DNA of 64,000 nucleotides. Origin: Hydrogenophaga sp. Root209 (GTDB lineage: Bacteria > Pseudomonadota > Gammaproteobacteria > Burkholderiales > Burkholderiaceae_C). The stretch spans positions 135,182 to 199,181 of the forward strand of contig NZ_LMIE01000012.1 of the NCBI RefSeq assembly GCF_001428625.1, in the 5' to 3' direction. Shown in pieces: positions 53,295 to 62,501 of this stretch (positions are counted from its first letter, which is position 1; every line of letters begins with the position of its first letter). A model generated the notes under the pieces. That model was given only the letters and a program-made list of their open reading frames with translations. It made no database searches and had not been told where the DNA came from. Made by a program: the position numbers and the translations under genes.

Positions 53295-54785
53295 TCAGCC
53301 CAGACGAATCGGCACGAAGATCTGGTTGCCGTCTCTCTGGATCAGCAACGCGAGTGATTTGGTGGAGCCGCCCAGCATGGCGCGCACCTGCTCGACACTC
53401 TGCACCTTCGCACCATTCACCGCGAGCAGCACATCTCCCGCCTCCACCCCGGCCAGGGCCGCCGGGCCTTGTGCGTCTTCGACCAGCAGGCCGCCGTCTG
53501 GCCCCTCCAGACCGGCCGCGCGGCGCTCCTGCGGCGCCAGGGGTCGCAGCGCCAGGCCCAACCGACCTTGATCGGTCGCGCTGTCGGCGCGGGCCACTTT
53601 CACCGCCTTGTCGGACGCATCGCCCAGCTTGGCGCTGAGCACAACCGCCTGCCCCTTGCGCCAGACGTTCAACTGCACGGTCGACCCGGGCAGGGTCTGA
53701 CCGATCAAGGCCGGCAGATCGCCCGACGCCACGATGGTCTGTCCGCCCACCTGCCGGATCACATCGCCCACCTGCAGGCCGGCTTTGGCGGCCGGGCTGT
53801 CCGGCTCCACGCTGGACACAAGAGCGCCTTCAGGCTTGTCAAGCTGGAACGACTCGGCCAGGGTCTGGTTGATCTCCTGCACGGTCACACCCAGGCGCGC
53901 ATGGCTGGCCTTGCCGTGCGCCACGATCTGGTCCTTGACATGCAGCACCGTCTCCATCGGGATCGCAAACGACAGGCCCTGGTAACCACCGGTGCGGCTG
54001 TAGATCTGCGAGTTGATGCCCACCACCTCGCCGCGCGCGTTGAACAGCGGCCCACCCGAGTTGCCGGGATTCACCGCCACGTCGGTCTGGATGAAGGGCA
54101 CAAAACTGTCGTCCGGCAGCGAGCGCCCTTTCGCGCTGACCACACCCACGGTCACGCTGTTCTCGAAGCCGAACGGCGAGCCGATGGCCAGCACCCACTC
54201 ACCCACCTTCAGGTCCTTTGCGCTGCCCAGCGGCACCACGGGCAGGTCTTTCGCGTCAATCCGCAGCACCGCCACATCGGTTTTCGGATCCGTGCCGAGC
54301 ACCTTGGCCACGAACTCGCGGCGGTCAGTGAGCTTCACGGTCACGCGCTGCGCGTTGCGCACCACGTGGGCATTGGTCAACACCAGACCATCGGCGCTGA
54401 TGATGAAGCCCGAGCCCTGACCACGTGCCGGCATCTCGCGCTCGCCGCCCTGTCCGCCTGGGCCCTGGAAGCGCTTGAAAAATTCGAAGAACGGGTCGTT
54501 GGGGTCGATGCCGGGTGGCAGGCGGTTCTGCGCCTGTTGCTCATCTTCCACGCCGGCTTTGCCGACCACGCTGATGTTGACCACGGCAGCGCCATGGCGT
54601 TGCGCGATCTGCGAGAAATCGGGCAAGGCAGTGCCGGCCGCCACGGGCGCTGTTTGCAATGTGGCCACGGGTGTGGCGGCGCTGGCAGGGGTGCCGGAAA
54701 CCAGGCCCACGCTGGCGCCGCCGACGATACCCGCGGCGGCGAGCGACAACACCAGACGCGTCGCGGTGAGAGAGAGGGTTTTCAT
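53295..54785 (-). CDS. degP: Do/DegP family periplasmic serine protease
   Basis: A 496-residue HtrA/Do protease-chaperone of the periplasm. The signal sequence ends near residue 37. The catalytic triad is His140 (LTNAHVV), Asp170 (PKTDVAVL) and Ser243 (NPGNSGGPL). Two PDZ domains follow (from about 285 and 400). It degrades or refolds misfolded envelope proteins. It lies directly downstream of a two-component system on the same strand, 56 bases apart. MucD is another name used for this class. Confidence 0.92.
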   Translation of the reverse strand: MKTLSLTATRLVLSLAAAGIVGGASVGLVSGTPASAATPVATLQTAPVAAGTALPDFSQIAQRHGAAVVNISVVGKAGVEDEQQAQNRLPPGIDPNDPFFEFFKRFQGPGGQGGEREMPARGQGSGFIISADGLVLTNAHVVRNAQRVTVKLTDRREFVAKVLGTDPKTDVAVLRIDAKDLPVVPLGSAKDLKVGEWVLAIGSPFGFENSVTVGVVSAKGRSLPDDSFVPFIQTDVAVNPGNSGGPLFNARGEVVGINSQIYSRTGGYQGLSFAIPMETVLHVKDQIVAHGKASHARLGVTVQEINQTLAESFQLDKPEGALVSSVEPDSPAAKAGLQVGDVIRQVGGQTIVASGDLPALIGQTLPGSTVQLNVWRKGQAVVLSAKLGDASDKAVKVARADSATDQGRLGLALRPLAPQERRAAGLEGPDGGLLVEDAQGPAALAGVEAGDVLLAVNGAKVQSVEQVRAMLGGSTKSLALLIQRDGNQIFVPIRLG

Positions 54786-54799
54786 GAGAGCTCCTTCAG

Positions 54800-54824
54800 C
54801 AAGGACAGGTTGAACATGTCCTTG
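54800..54824 (-). repeat. Small hairpin in the leader of degP
   Basis: CAAGGACA/TGTCCTTG is a perfect eight-base inverted repeat (54800-54807, 54817-54824, loop 9) between the kinase stop at 54842 and the degP start at 54785. No T run follows, so it is unlikely to be a simple terminator. It may be an operator or a translational control hairpin. Confidence 0.5.
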
Positions 54825-54841
54825 AATATGGGCTCGCAGAG

Positions 54842-56212
54842 TTAGCCGGTTCTTAAAGGCAACCGCAACCCGATGCGCAGGCCGCCGAGACGCGGCGAGC
54901 GGTCCAGTTCCAGCGTGGCGCCGTGCAGTTGTGCAATGGCACTCGCAATCGCCAGTCCCAGCCCGCTGCCGGTGGTGGTCGAACCGGGCACGCGGTAGAA
55001 GCGGTCGAGCACGCGCGCGCGGTCCGCCTCCGAGATGCCCGGGCCGCTGTCTTCCACCGCCAGCACCTGTTGCCCGGCCTCGCGCCGCACCGACACGTCC
55101 ACCGTGCCACCCTCGAGCGTGTACTTCAGCGCGTTGTCCACCAGGTTGGTGAGCAGGATGCGCAGCGGCTCGGCATGGCCATGGACCCGTCCCGCATCGG
55201 CCTCAACCAGGCCCAGATCGATGTGCTTCGACACCGCCAGCGGGACCATATCGGCCACGACCTGCGCGGCGAGTGTGGCCAAGGCCACTGGCTGAGGTGG
55301 CTCACCGCCTGCGGGCCGGGCCTGCTGGCGCGCGAGCATCAGCAGTTGCTCGACCAGGCGTGTGGCGCGGTCGATGCCGGTCAGCAGACGCTCCACCGCG
55401 AGCTCGCGCGTGGCGTTGTCGCGCGCACGCTGCAGACCCTGCACCTGCAGCCGCAGCGCGGCCAGCGGCGAGCGCAGTTCGTGCGCGGCCTCGGCCACGA
55501 AGTTCTTTTGCGCATCGAAGGCCTGGCGCACGCGGCCAAAGAGCAGGTTGAGCTCGTGCACCAGCGGACGGATCTCGTCGGGCAAACCGGCTTCGCTCAC
55601 CTCCGCCAGTTCATCGGCCTCGCGCGCGGCCACCTGCCGCCGCACACGCGCCACCGGCGCGAGCGAGGCACTCACCACGGCCCAGGCCACCAGCATCAGC
55701 AGCGGCGCGATGCCGACAATCGGCCACACCGTGCGCCAGGCCAGCGCACGCGCCATCGCCTGGCGCGGCCGCATGTCCTGCGCGACCTGGATGACCTGCG
55801 CGCGCGTTTGCATCGAATACACCCGGTACGGCCTGCCATCGATCTCGAAGTTGGAGAAGCCCAGCGTCGCGCGCTGCGGCAGATCGGCCGAGGTGCCGGA
55901 CTGGAACACGCGCAGGCCCTCGTGCGTCCAGGCCTGCACGAAAAAATCGAAGGCCTCGGGCGTCGGTCGGTCATCGCGAGGCACCGGCGCCGGTGGCATC
56001 GGTGATGGCAGACCGGGCATGGCCACGCCCGCGCGCAGCGCCTGGGCCATCTGCTCCATGAGGTAATCGAAGATGCTGTCGGCCTCGGCGCGCGCCTGCC
56101 GGTAGACCACCGCCACCTGCACCCCCGCCGCGAACACGATGGCCAGCAGCAGCAGGCCGATCAGCCGCGTGCGCAGCGAGCGCGGTGAAAAGAGGCGTGC
56201 CAGCCCGTTCAT
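54842..56212 (-). CDS. OmpR-partner sensor histidine kinase (QseC/TctE-like)
   Basis: A 456-residue kinase with two membrane helices (about 16-36 and 160-185), a periplasmic sensor loop rich in prolines, HAMP, HisKA with the phospho-acceptor in EAAHELRSPL, and HATPase_c (LVDNALKYTL; EDSGPGI; GSGLGLAIA). It should phosphorylate the OmpR-type regulator encoded upstream; the two genes overlap by four bases. With degP downstream, an envelope-stress or sensor role is plausible. The start at 56212 is fixed by the overlap and the hydrophobic segment following. Confidence 0.9.
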   Translation of the reverse strand: MNGLARLFSPRSLRTRLIGLLLLAIVFAAGVQVAVVYRQARAEADSIFDYLMEQMAQALRAGVAMPGLPSPMPPAPVPRDDRPTPEAFDFFVQAWTHEGLRVFQSGTSADLPQRATLGFSNFEIDGRPYRVYSMQTRAQVIQVAQDMRPRQAMARALAWRTVWPIVGIAPLLMLVAWAVVSASLAPVARVRRQVAAREADELAEVSEAGLPDEIRPLVHELNLLFGRVRQAFDAQKNFVAEAAHELRSPLAALRLQVQGLQRARDNATRELAVERLLTGIDRATRLVEQLLMLARQQARPAGGEPPQPVALATLAAQVVADMVPLAVSKHIDLGLVEADAGRVHGHAEPLRILLTNLVDNALKYTLEGGTVDVSVRREAGQQVLAVEDSGPGISEADRARVLDRFYRVPGSTTTGSGLGLAIASAIAQLHGATLELDRSPRLGGLRIGLRLPLRTG

Positions 56213-56868
56213 GCCTTGGGCACCATGTAGCCGACCCCACGCACGTTCTGGATCAGGCCGGCACCGAGCTTCTTGCGCACACCGTGGATGTACACCTCGA
56301 CCGCGTTGCTGCTGACGTCGTCCTTCCAGCCAAAGAGTTTTTCCTCGAGTTGCGCGCGCGAGAGCACCAGGCCCGGGCGCGCGATCAGGGGCTCGAGCAC
56401 GGCCCACTCGCGCGCCGACAACACCACCGGTTCGCCCTGAGCCATCACCTCACGCGTGGTGGTGTTGATGCTCACGCCCAGGTGCTCGTACACCGACTCG
56501 GCGCGCCCCGATGCGCGGCGCAACAGGGCTCGGATGCGCGCGAGCAACTCATCAAGGTCGTAGGGCTTGAGGATGTAGTCGTCGGCACCGGCGTCCAAAC
56601 CCTGCACGCGCTGCTGCACCGAGTCGCGCGCGGTGGCAATGAGCACCGGCACGCGGTTCTTGCGGGCGCGCAGTTCGCGCAGCACGTCCAGGCCGTCACG
56701 GCGCGGCAGGCCCAGGTCGAGCAGGATGAGGTCGTAGGTTTCGGATTGCGCTGCCGTGGCCGCCATGTCACCGTCGCGCACCCAGTCCACCGCGTAGTGC
56801 TCCGCGCGCAAGAGATCCAGCACGGCCTCGCCGATCATGGTGTCGTCTTCCACCAGCAACAGCCTCAT
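56209..56868 (-). CDS. OmpR/PhoB-family response regulator (QseB-like)
   Basis: A 219-residue regulator. The receiver domain begins MRLLLVEDDTMIG with the acidic pair, the phospho-acceptor Asp51 in LILLDLGLPRRDG and Lys in LKPYD. The winged-helix domain (about 125-219) includes SAREWAVLEPLI and YIHGVRKKLG, and ends RGVGYMVPK. It works with the kinase gene, which it overlaps by four bases. The start at 56868 avoids a 12-residue non-homologous leader. Control of degP is inferred from order only. Confidence 0.92.
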   Translation of the reverse strand: MRLLLVEDDTMIGEAVLDLLRAEHYAVDWVRDGDMAATAAQSETYDLILLDLGLPRRDGLDVLRELRARKNRVPVLIATARDSVQQRVQGLDAGADDYILKPYDLDELLARIRALLRRASGRAESVYEHLGVSINTTTREVMAQGEPVVLSAREWAVLEPLIARPGLVLSRAQLEEKLFGWKDDVSSNAVEVYIHGVRKKLGAGLIQNVRGVGYMVPKA

Positions 56869-56941
56869 GTGCGCGTTCTCCAGACACGGTGTACCCGCCG
56901 GCATCGTGCGCGGGCCCGCTTAGGTGGGGCTTAGGGCTCGC

Positions 56942-57550
56942 TCAGGACGCCAGCAGCTTCTTCAGGTCGCTTGCCAGCGCGGGCGCGCCACTGCCGTAGC
57001 GGTGGTACAGGCGAATGCGTCCCTGCGTGTCGTACACGTAGCTCCCGGCCGAATGGTCCATGGAGTAGCTGGTGGGCGTGGGCCCGTCGACCTTCTTGTA
57101 GTAGATCTTGTAGCTCTTGGCCAGATCGGGCAGTTGGTCGGGGGCGGCGTACAGCGCGAGAAAGCTGGGGTCGAAGCTGGCCATGTACTGCTTCATGATC
57201 TCGGGCGTGTCGCGCTCGGGGTCGATGCTGACGAACAAGCCCTGCAGGCGATCACCATCGGCACCCAGCAGGCGCCTGGCTTCGGCCAGCTCGCTCATCG
57301 TCGTCGGGCACACGTCGGGGCACTGGGTGAAGCCGAAGAACAGCACCACCAGCTTGCCCTTGAAATCGGCGAGGGTGCGTGGCTGGCCGTTGTGGTCGGT
57401 CAGCGAAAAACCGGTGGCGTAGTCGGCCCCGGTGATGTCGATGCCGGAGAAGCTGGCGGCCGGTTCGCTGCAGCCGGCGATGAGCAGACCGGTGGCACCA
57501 AGCGTGGCGCCCAGCAAATGGCGGCGGGTGAGTGCGGTGTGGGAAGACAT
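56942..57550 (-). CDS. SCO1/SenC-family copper chaperone for cytochrome oxidase
   Basis: A 202-residue lipoprotein with lipobox LIAGC (Cys27). The thioredoxin-like domain has the copper-binding CPDVC (Cys77, Cys81) and the later His in YSMDHSAGSY. It delivers copper to, or reduces the cysteines of, the CuA site on oxidase subunit II. It lies downstream of ctaB within the oxidase assembly cluster, with five bases between. The start at 57550 is chosen because MSSHTALTRRHLL is the normal lipoprotein N-region. Confidence 0.93.
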   Translation of the reverse strand: MSSHTALTRRHLLGATLGATGLLIAGCSEPAASFSGIDITGADYATGFSLTDHNGQPRTLADFKGKLVVLFFGFTQCPDVCPTTMSELAEARRLLGADGDRLQGLFVSIDPERDTPEIMKQYMASFDPSFLALYAAPDQLPDLAKSYKIYYKKVDGPTPTSYSMDHSAGSYVYDTQGRIRLYHRYGSGAPALASDLKKLLAS

Positions 57551-57555
57551 GGCGG

Positions 57556-58461
57556 TCACAGGTAGTGGTCAATCAAGAGTGCGGCGAACAGCAGCGACAG
57601 ATGGATCAACGAGAAGCGGAAGGTCCTGCGCGCGAGCGCGTCGGAGTAGTTGCGCCACAGTGCCCAGGCATAGCCGCAGAAGCCGATGCTCAGCGCGATG
57701 GCGCTGGCCAGGTAGAACCAGCCGCTCATGCGCATCATGAAAGGCATGAGGCAGGCCGCAAACAGCACAAAGGTGTAGAGCAGGATCTGCAGCCGCGTGA
57801 ACTCCGAGCCATGGGTGACCGGCAGCATCGGCAAGCCGGACTTGCGGTAGTCCTCCACGCGGTAGAGGGCGAGCGCCCAGAAGTGCGGCGGCGTCCAGAG
57901 GAAGATGATCAGGAACAGGATCAGCGATTCGGGCGAGACCACACCGGTCATGGCGGCCCAGCCCAGCACCGGCGGCATGGCACCGGAGGCGCCGCCGATC
58001 ACGATGTTCTGAGGCGTCAGCGGCTTGAGGATCACGGTGTAGACCACCGCATAACCCACGAAGGTGGCGAAGGTCAGCCACATGGTCAGCGGGTTGACGG
58101 CGAAGTACAGCACCGCAGAACCAGCTGCGCACAGGGCGGCCGAGAAGGAGAGTGTCTTGCCGTTGGTGAGCTGACCCTTGGCGGTGGGCCGCCAGGCGGT
58201 GCGCTTCATCTTGGCGTCGATGTGCTGCTCGACCACGCAGTTGAAGGCCGCGGCCGCACCGGCCACGAGCCAGATGCCTAAGCAGGCGGTGGCCGCGAGC
58301 TGCACCTGCGCCCAGGTGGGCACGCCGGGCACGGCCAGCACCATGCCGATCAGCGCGCAGAACACGATGAGCTGGATCACGCGTGGTTTGGTCAGCGCGT
58401 GGTACTGGCGCCAGACCGAGGGCAAGGCAACAGCCACGGAGGGAGAGGAAGCGGCGCTCAT
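57556..58461 (-). CDS. ctaB: Protoheme IX farnesyltransferase
   Basis: A 301-residue membrane enzyme converting heme B to heme O, the first step in heme A synthesis. It has about eight hydrophobic helices, the aspartate-rich site [15 protein letters not shown] and the second conserved loop [15 protein letters not shown]. The start overlaps the ctaA stop by four bases, so ctaA-ctaB are translationally coupled. The length is typical. Confidence 0.96.
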   Translation of the reverse strand: MSAASSPSVAVALPSVWRQYHALTKPRVIQLIVFCALIGMVLAVPGVPTWAQVQLAATACLGIWLVAGAAAAFNCVVEQHIDAKMKRTAWRPTAKGQLTNGKTLSFSAALCAAGSAVLYFAVNPLTMWLTFATFVGYAVVYTVILKPLTPQNIVIGGASGAMPPVLGWAAMTGVVSPESLILFLIIFLWTPPHFWALALYRVEDYRKSGLPMLPVTHGSEFTRLQILLYTFVLFAACLMPFMMRMSGWFYLASAIALSIGFCGYAWALWRNYSDALARRTFRFSLIHLSLLFAALLIDHYL

Positions 58462-59624
58462 GGGGTCGATCGGAACATGTTCAGGGCGGGAGCGCCGGTT
58501 GTTTCAGCGCGGCGGGGTGCGGCACTGCGCGTGCCGCCCAGGGCGCCGGTGAAGACGATCACGAGCGCCGCGGCACCGGCCGTGTGACCCACCGCGGCCA
58601 GCAGCGGCCAGTCGAGAACGACGTTGGTCAATCCGCTGGCGAACTGCCAGAGCGCGAGCAACAGCAGCGCACGACCCGTTTGACGCATGCCCGGCACACG
58701 CCACAGCCGCCAGCCGAGCCAGACCATCGCGCCGAGCACCACAAAGGCCATGAGCCGGTGCACCATGTGGATGGCGGTGAGCGCGGGGAAGGCGATCGCC
58801 TCACCGGCGCTGTTCATGCCCAGGTGGCGCCACAGCGCGAATCCTTCGCGGAAATCCATGCTCGGCCACCAGCTCCCCTGACAGGTGGGGAAATCGCTGC
58901 AGGCCAGCACGGCGTAGTTGGTGCTGACCCAGCCACCCAGCGCGATCTGCAGCCACAACAGGCCGAACACCGCCACCAGCGCATGGCGCAACCGCCCTGG
59001 CAACTCCACCCGGCCACGGGAGCCCGGTTCGGCCAGCCGGTAGCCCACCGCCTGCGCACGCAACAAGGCCAGCAAGCCCAGGCCACCGAGCAGATGCAGC
59101 GTGACGATGGCGGGGAACAGCTTCATGGTGACCGTGAGCGCACCGAAGGCGCCTTGCAGGCAGACCCACACCAGCGTCACCAGCGGCCACACGAACGACA
59201 CCGAGAGGCGGCGCCGCTCCATCCAGCTCACCAGCGCCAACACCAGAATCAGAACACCCACGGCGGTCGCGAGGTAGCGGTGGATCATCTCGATCCAGGC
59301 CTTGGAGAACGTCACCGGGCCGCTGGGCATGGCGTCCTGCGCGGCGGCGATCGCCGTGCTCGCGCCCACCGGACTCACACTGCCGTAGCAGCCGGGCCAG
59401 TCGGGGCAACCGAGGCCCGAGTCGGTCAGGCGCGTGAAGGCACCGAAGAGCACGAGGTCGAAGGTAAGGAACAGTGTGATCAGGGTGAGCACGCGCAGCC
59501 GCTGCGCCGGCAACGCATGGCGGTTGCGTACCCACACCCAGGCCAAGGGCCCGAGCGCGATCACCACGCCCAGCAGCATGAGGCGGGCGATGGGGGCCAG
59601 GTCGTACAGCGGTTGGGCGTCCAT
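58458..59624 (-). CDS. ctaA: Heme A synthase (COX15/CtaA)
   Basis: A 388-residue membrane protein that oxidises heme O to heme A. Eight hydrophobic helices are expected. The heme-ligand histidines are visible in [27 protein letters not shown] and [11 protein letters not shown] cysteine pair appears in the first periplasmic loop ([10 protein letters not shown]) and a second in [12 protein letters not shown]. The ATG at 59624 ([12 protein letters not shown]) is preferred to a longer frame up to 59681. Confidence 0.95.
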   Translation of the reverse strand: MDAQPLYDLAPIARLMLLGVVIALGPLAWVWVRNRHALPAQRLRVLTLITLFLTFDLVLFGAFTRLTDSGLGCPDWPGCYGSVSPVGASTAIAAAQDAMPSGPVTFSKAWIEMIHRYLATAVGVLILVLALVSWMERRRLSVSFVWPLVTLVWVCLQGAFGALTVTMKLFPAIVTLHLLGGLGLLALLRAQAVGYRLAEPGSRGRVELPGRLRHALVAVFGLLWLQIALGGWVSTNYAVLACSDFPTCQGSWWPSMDFREGFALWRHLGMNSAGEAIAFPALTAIHMVHRLMAFVVLGAMVWLGWRLWRVPGMRQTGRALLLLALWQFASGLTNVVLDWPLLAAVGHTAGAAALVIVFTGALGGTRSAAPRRAETTGAPALNMFRSTP

Positions 59625-59676
59625 ATCAGTGCACCAATGCCCAGGAACGTTCACGATGGAAAAGGTGCCAGCCAGA

Positions 59677-59750
59677 GACACCGCGGAACTGGCTTTGCCA
59701 GGCCGCAGGTGTCGCCCCCTTGAGGGAGTAGCGCGAAGCGCTGCGGGGGT
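59677..59750 (-). repeat. Structured 3'-end repeat family 2, copy 3
   Basis: Nearly identical to copy 1, but the second hairpin is TAGCGC-GAA-GCGCTG, so paired bases changed on both sides. It ends three bases from the stop codon of the minus-strand SCO-like gene, as in the other two copies. Confidence 0.8.
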
Positions 59751-59753
59751 GTT

Positions 59754-60428
59754 TCATGGTCTGCCCTCTTTGTCCCAGAACGCAGAGGCACGCAGCAGCC
59801 GGTCCAGGTCGCGTTTGGCCTGCTTGGGATCGATATCGGCGGGGAACCGCATCATCCAGTTGCCCAAAGGATCGACCACGTAGAGGTGATCCTCGATCTT
59901 CTGGCCAGCCGCAGGCTGCAGCCAGGCCGCCAAAGGCTGGGCGTCGATCTGCAACACCTGCGCAGCTGCGGTGGCCTGTTTCAGGGGTTCGGACAAGGGT
60001 GCGTCTCCGGTGCGCAGCCAGACCCAGTCCAGGCGCTCCTTTTCGCGGCCCAGCGTTTCACGCAGTTGGCGTTGCAATAGAAGGTGCTCCTGACAAGCCT
60101 CGTTGCAGGCGCTGTCGGCCGCGCTGATCAAAAGCCACTGGTCCTTGAGCGCTTGCATGGGCACGGTCTGGCCCCGGGCATTGACCACCGTGATGGCGGG
60201 CAACGGGCGCTGCGGGTCGATCAACTCGCCATAGTTGCGCCGACCTTCGGGTCGGATGACGTAGTAGGTGAGGTACGACGCCACCACCGGCGCCACACAC
60301 ACCAGCGCCAGGCCCAGCAGCTTCCAACGCCCCGCGCGCGCATTCACCACAGCCCCGGCGCCACCCTGGTCGAGCTGGGGCAGGTTGTGCACGGTGAGGG
60401 TCAGGGGTTCATCGGGCATCTGTGCCAT
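59754..60428 (-). CDS. SCO-like membrane-anchored thioredoxin-fold protein
   Basis: A 224-residue protein with one membrane helix (about 37-57) and a C-terminal thioredoxin-like domain. The sequence WLLISAADSACNEACQEHLLLQRQL holds a CxxxC pair in the same place as the copper site of SCO proteins, and DHLYVVDPLGNWMMRFP matches the later strand. The metal-binding His typical of SCO is not obvious at the expected point. It lies between surf1 and ctaA, so a role in CuA or disulfide handling for cytochrome oxidase is likely but unproven. Confidence 0.8.
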   Translation of the reverse strand: MAQMPDEPLTLTVHNLPQLDQGGAGAVVNARAGRWKLLGLALVCVAPVVASYLTYYVIRPEGRRNYGELIDPQRPLPAITVVNARGQTVPMQALKDQWLLISAADSACNEACQEHLLLQRQLRETLGREKERLDWVWLRTGDAPLSEPLKQATAAAQVLQIDAQPLAAWLQPAAGQKIEDHLYVVDPLGNWMMRFPADIDPKQAKRDLDRLLRASAFWDKEGRP

Positions 60429-61149
60429 GGGAAATGCGCTTTCGGCGGGGGGAAATGAATTGGAACCAGATGTAGAGCAGGCCTGCAAGGGCACACAAGC
60501 CAAACCACTGGAAGGCGTAGCCGTGGTGCTTGTCGACACCCAGCGCTGCGCGAGGCCATTCGCGCAACAGGCCTTCGGGGGAAGCACCGGTTTGCTGCAC
60601 GGACACGGCCAAGAGGTTGAGTCCGGTTTCCTCGGCAAAGCCGCCGAGGTCGACATTTTGCCGGATCGCACCTTTGCCTGCCTCGCCCAGCTGGTATAGC
60701 TTGCCCGGCGGCGGGGCCAAACGGCCCTCTACCTGCACCTCACCCGCGGGCGTGTCGATCGTCGGCACGCGGCTTCGGTCGGTGAAATCGCGCGGCACCC
60801 AGCCCCGCTGCACCAGCACGGCGCGCTGGCTGCCCGCCAGCTGCAGCGGTGTGATCAGAAAAAAACCGTTTCGGGCTGCCATCTGCCGGTTGTCAAGAAA
60901 CACCGTGGCGCCGTTCACCCACTGCCCTCGGAGTTGCACCGGGCGGTGCAGACCCTCCAGTGGATCGGTCGCCAGCAGCAGATCGTCCGTCTGCCAGGCG
61001 GGCAGGTTGGCGTGCTGGTTGATCTGCTCCTGCAAAGCGATTTTCTGTCGCGCTCGGTCCAACTGCCAGAAACCCAGCGACGCGGTGACTGCCATGGTGA
61101 AAACGGTGGCCGCAGTAACAACGACGAACCGCGCACGCGCAGACATCAT
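60409..61149 (-). CDS. SURF1-family cytochrome oxidase assembly factor
   Basis: A 246-residue membrane protein. A first helix (RFVVVTAATVFTMAVTASLGFWQLDRA) ends in the SURF1 signature GxWQxxR-like motif. The central domain includes NGATVFLDNRQM and VLVQRGWVPRDF. The second helix (FQWFGLCALAGLLYIWFQF) precedes a basic tail. It helps insert heme A into subunit I. Two adjacent ATG codons at 61149 and 61146 may start it; the first is listed. It overlaps the next gene by 20 bases. Confidence 0.93.
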   Translation of the reverse strand: MMSARARFVVVTAATVFTMAVTASLGFWQLDRARQKIALQEQINQHANLPAWQTDDLLLATDPLEGLHRPVQLRGQWVNGATVFLDNRQMAARNGFFLITPLQLAGSQRAVLVQRGWVPRDFTDRSRVPTIDTPAGEVQVEGRLAPPPGKLYQLGEAGKGAIRQNVDLGGFAEETGLNLLAVSVQQTGASPEGLLREWPRAALGVDKHHGYAFQWFGLCALAGLLYIWFQFISPRRKRISHGTDAR

Positions 61150-61221
61150 GATCCGGCTCCCGGCCCCGGACCGATGCCCGACGCAACACCGTGGGGTTCT
61201 GCCGCGCCGATAATCCGATGC

Positions 61222-61464
61222 ATGAAATATCTGGTCATCGTGGCATTCATTGCCATCATTGGAAGTCTGGCCGCGGCCCTGGTGTTCATGATGCGCGGCG
61301 GCCAGTCCGACGCAGCCGATGCGCCCGACAGCCGGCCCCGCAAGAACCACATGGCCAGAGCGCTTGCGTTCCGCGTCGGGTTTTCCATCCTGTTGTTCGT
61401 GGTGGTGCTCATCAGCTATCTGATGGGCTGGATCCAGCCCACCGGTCTCCCATTGCAACGCTGA
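61222..61464 (+). CDS. DUF2909 twin transmembrane protein
   Basis: An 80-residue membrane protein with two hydrophobic helices (about 3-23 and 50-70) joined by a short charged linker (GGQSDAADAPDSRPRKNH). It matches DUF2909, small proteins found beside oxidase assembly genes in proteobacteria. Its role is unknown. It is the only plus-strand gene in this cluster, diverging from surf1 across 72 bases and converging on ctaE through a shared bidirectional terminator. Confidence 0.85.
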   Translation: MKYLVIVAFIAIIGSLAAALVFMMRGGQSDAADAPDSRPRKNHMARALAFRVGFSILLFVVVLISYLMGWIQPTGLPLQR

Positions 61465-61491
61465 TCAAACGCCCCCTGGCTTCTGTTGTAA

Positions 61492-61525
61492 CAACAAAAA
61501 AGCGCCTGATGGCGCTTTTTTGTTG
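61492..61525. terminator. Bidirectional terminator between DUF2909 and ctaE
   Basis: A perfect 15-base inverted repeat CAACAAAAAAGCGCC/GGCGCTTTTTTGTTG (61492-61506, 61511-61525) with a TGAT loop. The A run on one side becomes a T run on the other, so it can stop transcripts from both convergent genes. Confidence 0.92.
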
Positions 61526-61560
61526 AGCCACCAGGGGTTGCCGAGCACCCCGGGAACCGC

Positions 61561-62442
61561 TCACAACCAATAGACCAGGATGTAGAGGCCCAGCCACACC
61601 ACGTCCACGAAGTGCCAGTACCAGGCAGCGCCCTCAAAGCCGAAGTGGCGTTCGGGGGTGAAGTGGCCCTTCTGCAGGCGCAGGGTGATGAACAGCAGCA
61701 TCAGCATGCCCACGAACACGTGGAAACCGTGGAAACCGGTGAGCAGGAAGAACGTGGAGCCGAAGATGCCCGAGGACAGCTTGAGGTTGAGGTCGGCGTA
61801 GGCGTGTGCGTACTCGTAACCCTGCACGAACAGGAACACCATGCCCAGGACCACGGTCATCCACATGAATGCGATGGTCTTGCCGCGGTTGCCCGCTTGC
61901 AGCGCGTGGTGGGCAATGGTCAGCGTGACACCCGAGGTCAGCAGCAGCGCGGTGTTGATCGTGGGCAGCCAGAATGGTCCCATGGTCTGGAAGGGCTCGA
62001 CGATGCCGCCAGGCGATGCGGTGGCACCGGCCTGCATGCTGGGCCACACGGCCGAGAAGTCGGGCCAGATCAGCGAGTTCTCGATGTTGCCCAGCGCCGG
62101 CACCGAGTGGACACGGGCCCACCAGAGCGCAGTGAAGAAGGCACCGAAGAACATCACCTCGGAGAAGATGAACCAGCTCATGCTCCAGCGGAAGGACAGG
62201 TCGATCTTGCGGCCGTACATGCCGCTTTCGCTCTCGCCGACCGCTTCACGGAACCACTGGAACAGCACGATCAGCCAGAAGGCCAGGCCGAAGGCGAGCG
62301 AATATGCACCCCAGCCGTGGCCGTTGACCCATTGCCCCGCGCCAAGAATGACGAAGAACAGGCCGATCGCCGCCATCACCGGGTGCCGCGAAGGGCCCGG
62401 AACGTAGTAGTAGGGCGTTGTGCCGTGGGATGCTGCTGACAT
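61561..62442 (-). CDS. ctaE: Cytochrome c oxidase subunit III
   Basis: A 293-residue, seven-helix subunit of the aa3-type oxidase. Motifs include SFRWSMSWFIFSEVMFFGAFF, GFHGFHVFVGMLML and the C-terminal WYWHFVDVVWLGLYIL, with the glutamate/histidine residues conserved in the family. It stabilises subunit I and its proton uptake. The start at 62442 (MSAASHG) has AGTGAGC upstream; a GTG two codons earlier is possible. It follows the DUF2970 gene in the ctaD-to-ctaE run. Confidence 0.96.
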   Translation of the reverse strand: MSAASHGTTPYYYVPGPSRHPVMAAIGLFFVILGAGQWVNGHGWGAYSLAFGLAFWLIVLFQWFREAVGESESGMYGRKIDLSFRWSMSWFIFSEVMFFGAFFTALWWARVHSVPALGNIENSLIWPDFSAVWPSMQAGATASPGGIVEPFQTMGPFWLPTINTALLLTSGVTLTIAHHALQAGNRGKTIAFMWMTVVLGMVFLFVQGYEYAHAYADLNLKLSSGIFGSTFFLLTGFHGFHVFVGMLMLLFITLRLQKGHFTPERHFGFEGAAWYWHFVDVVWLGLYILVYWL

Positions 62443-62501
62443 GCTCACTCCAGTTTTCGCTTGTTTGAATATGAAAAATCGTTCGGATCAGGGGCAGACT
62501 T

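Noticed and set aside
59677-59750. Family-2 copies as coding sequence (peptides like GRRCRPLEGVARSAAG)
   Set aside because: The frame is open in several unrelated positions only because of the repeat; stems and location fit an RNA structure instead.
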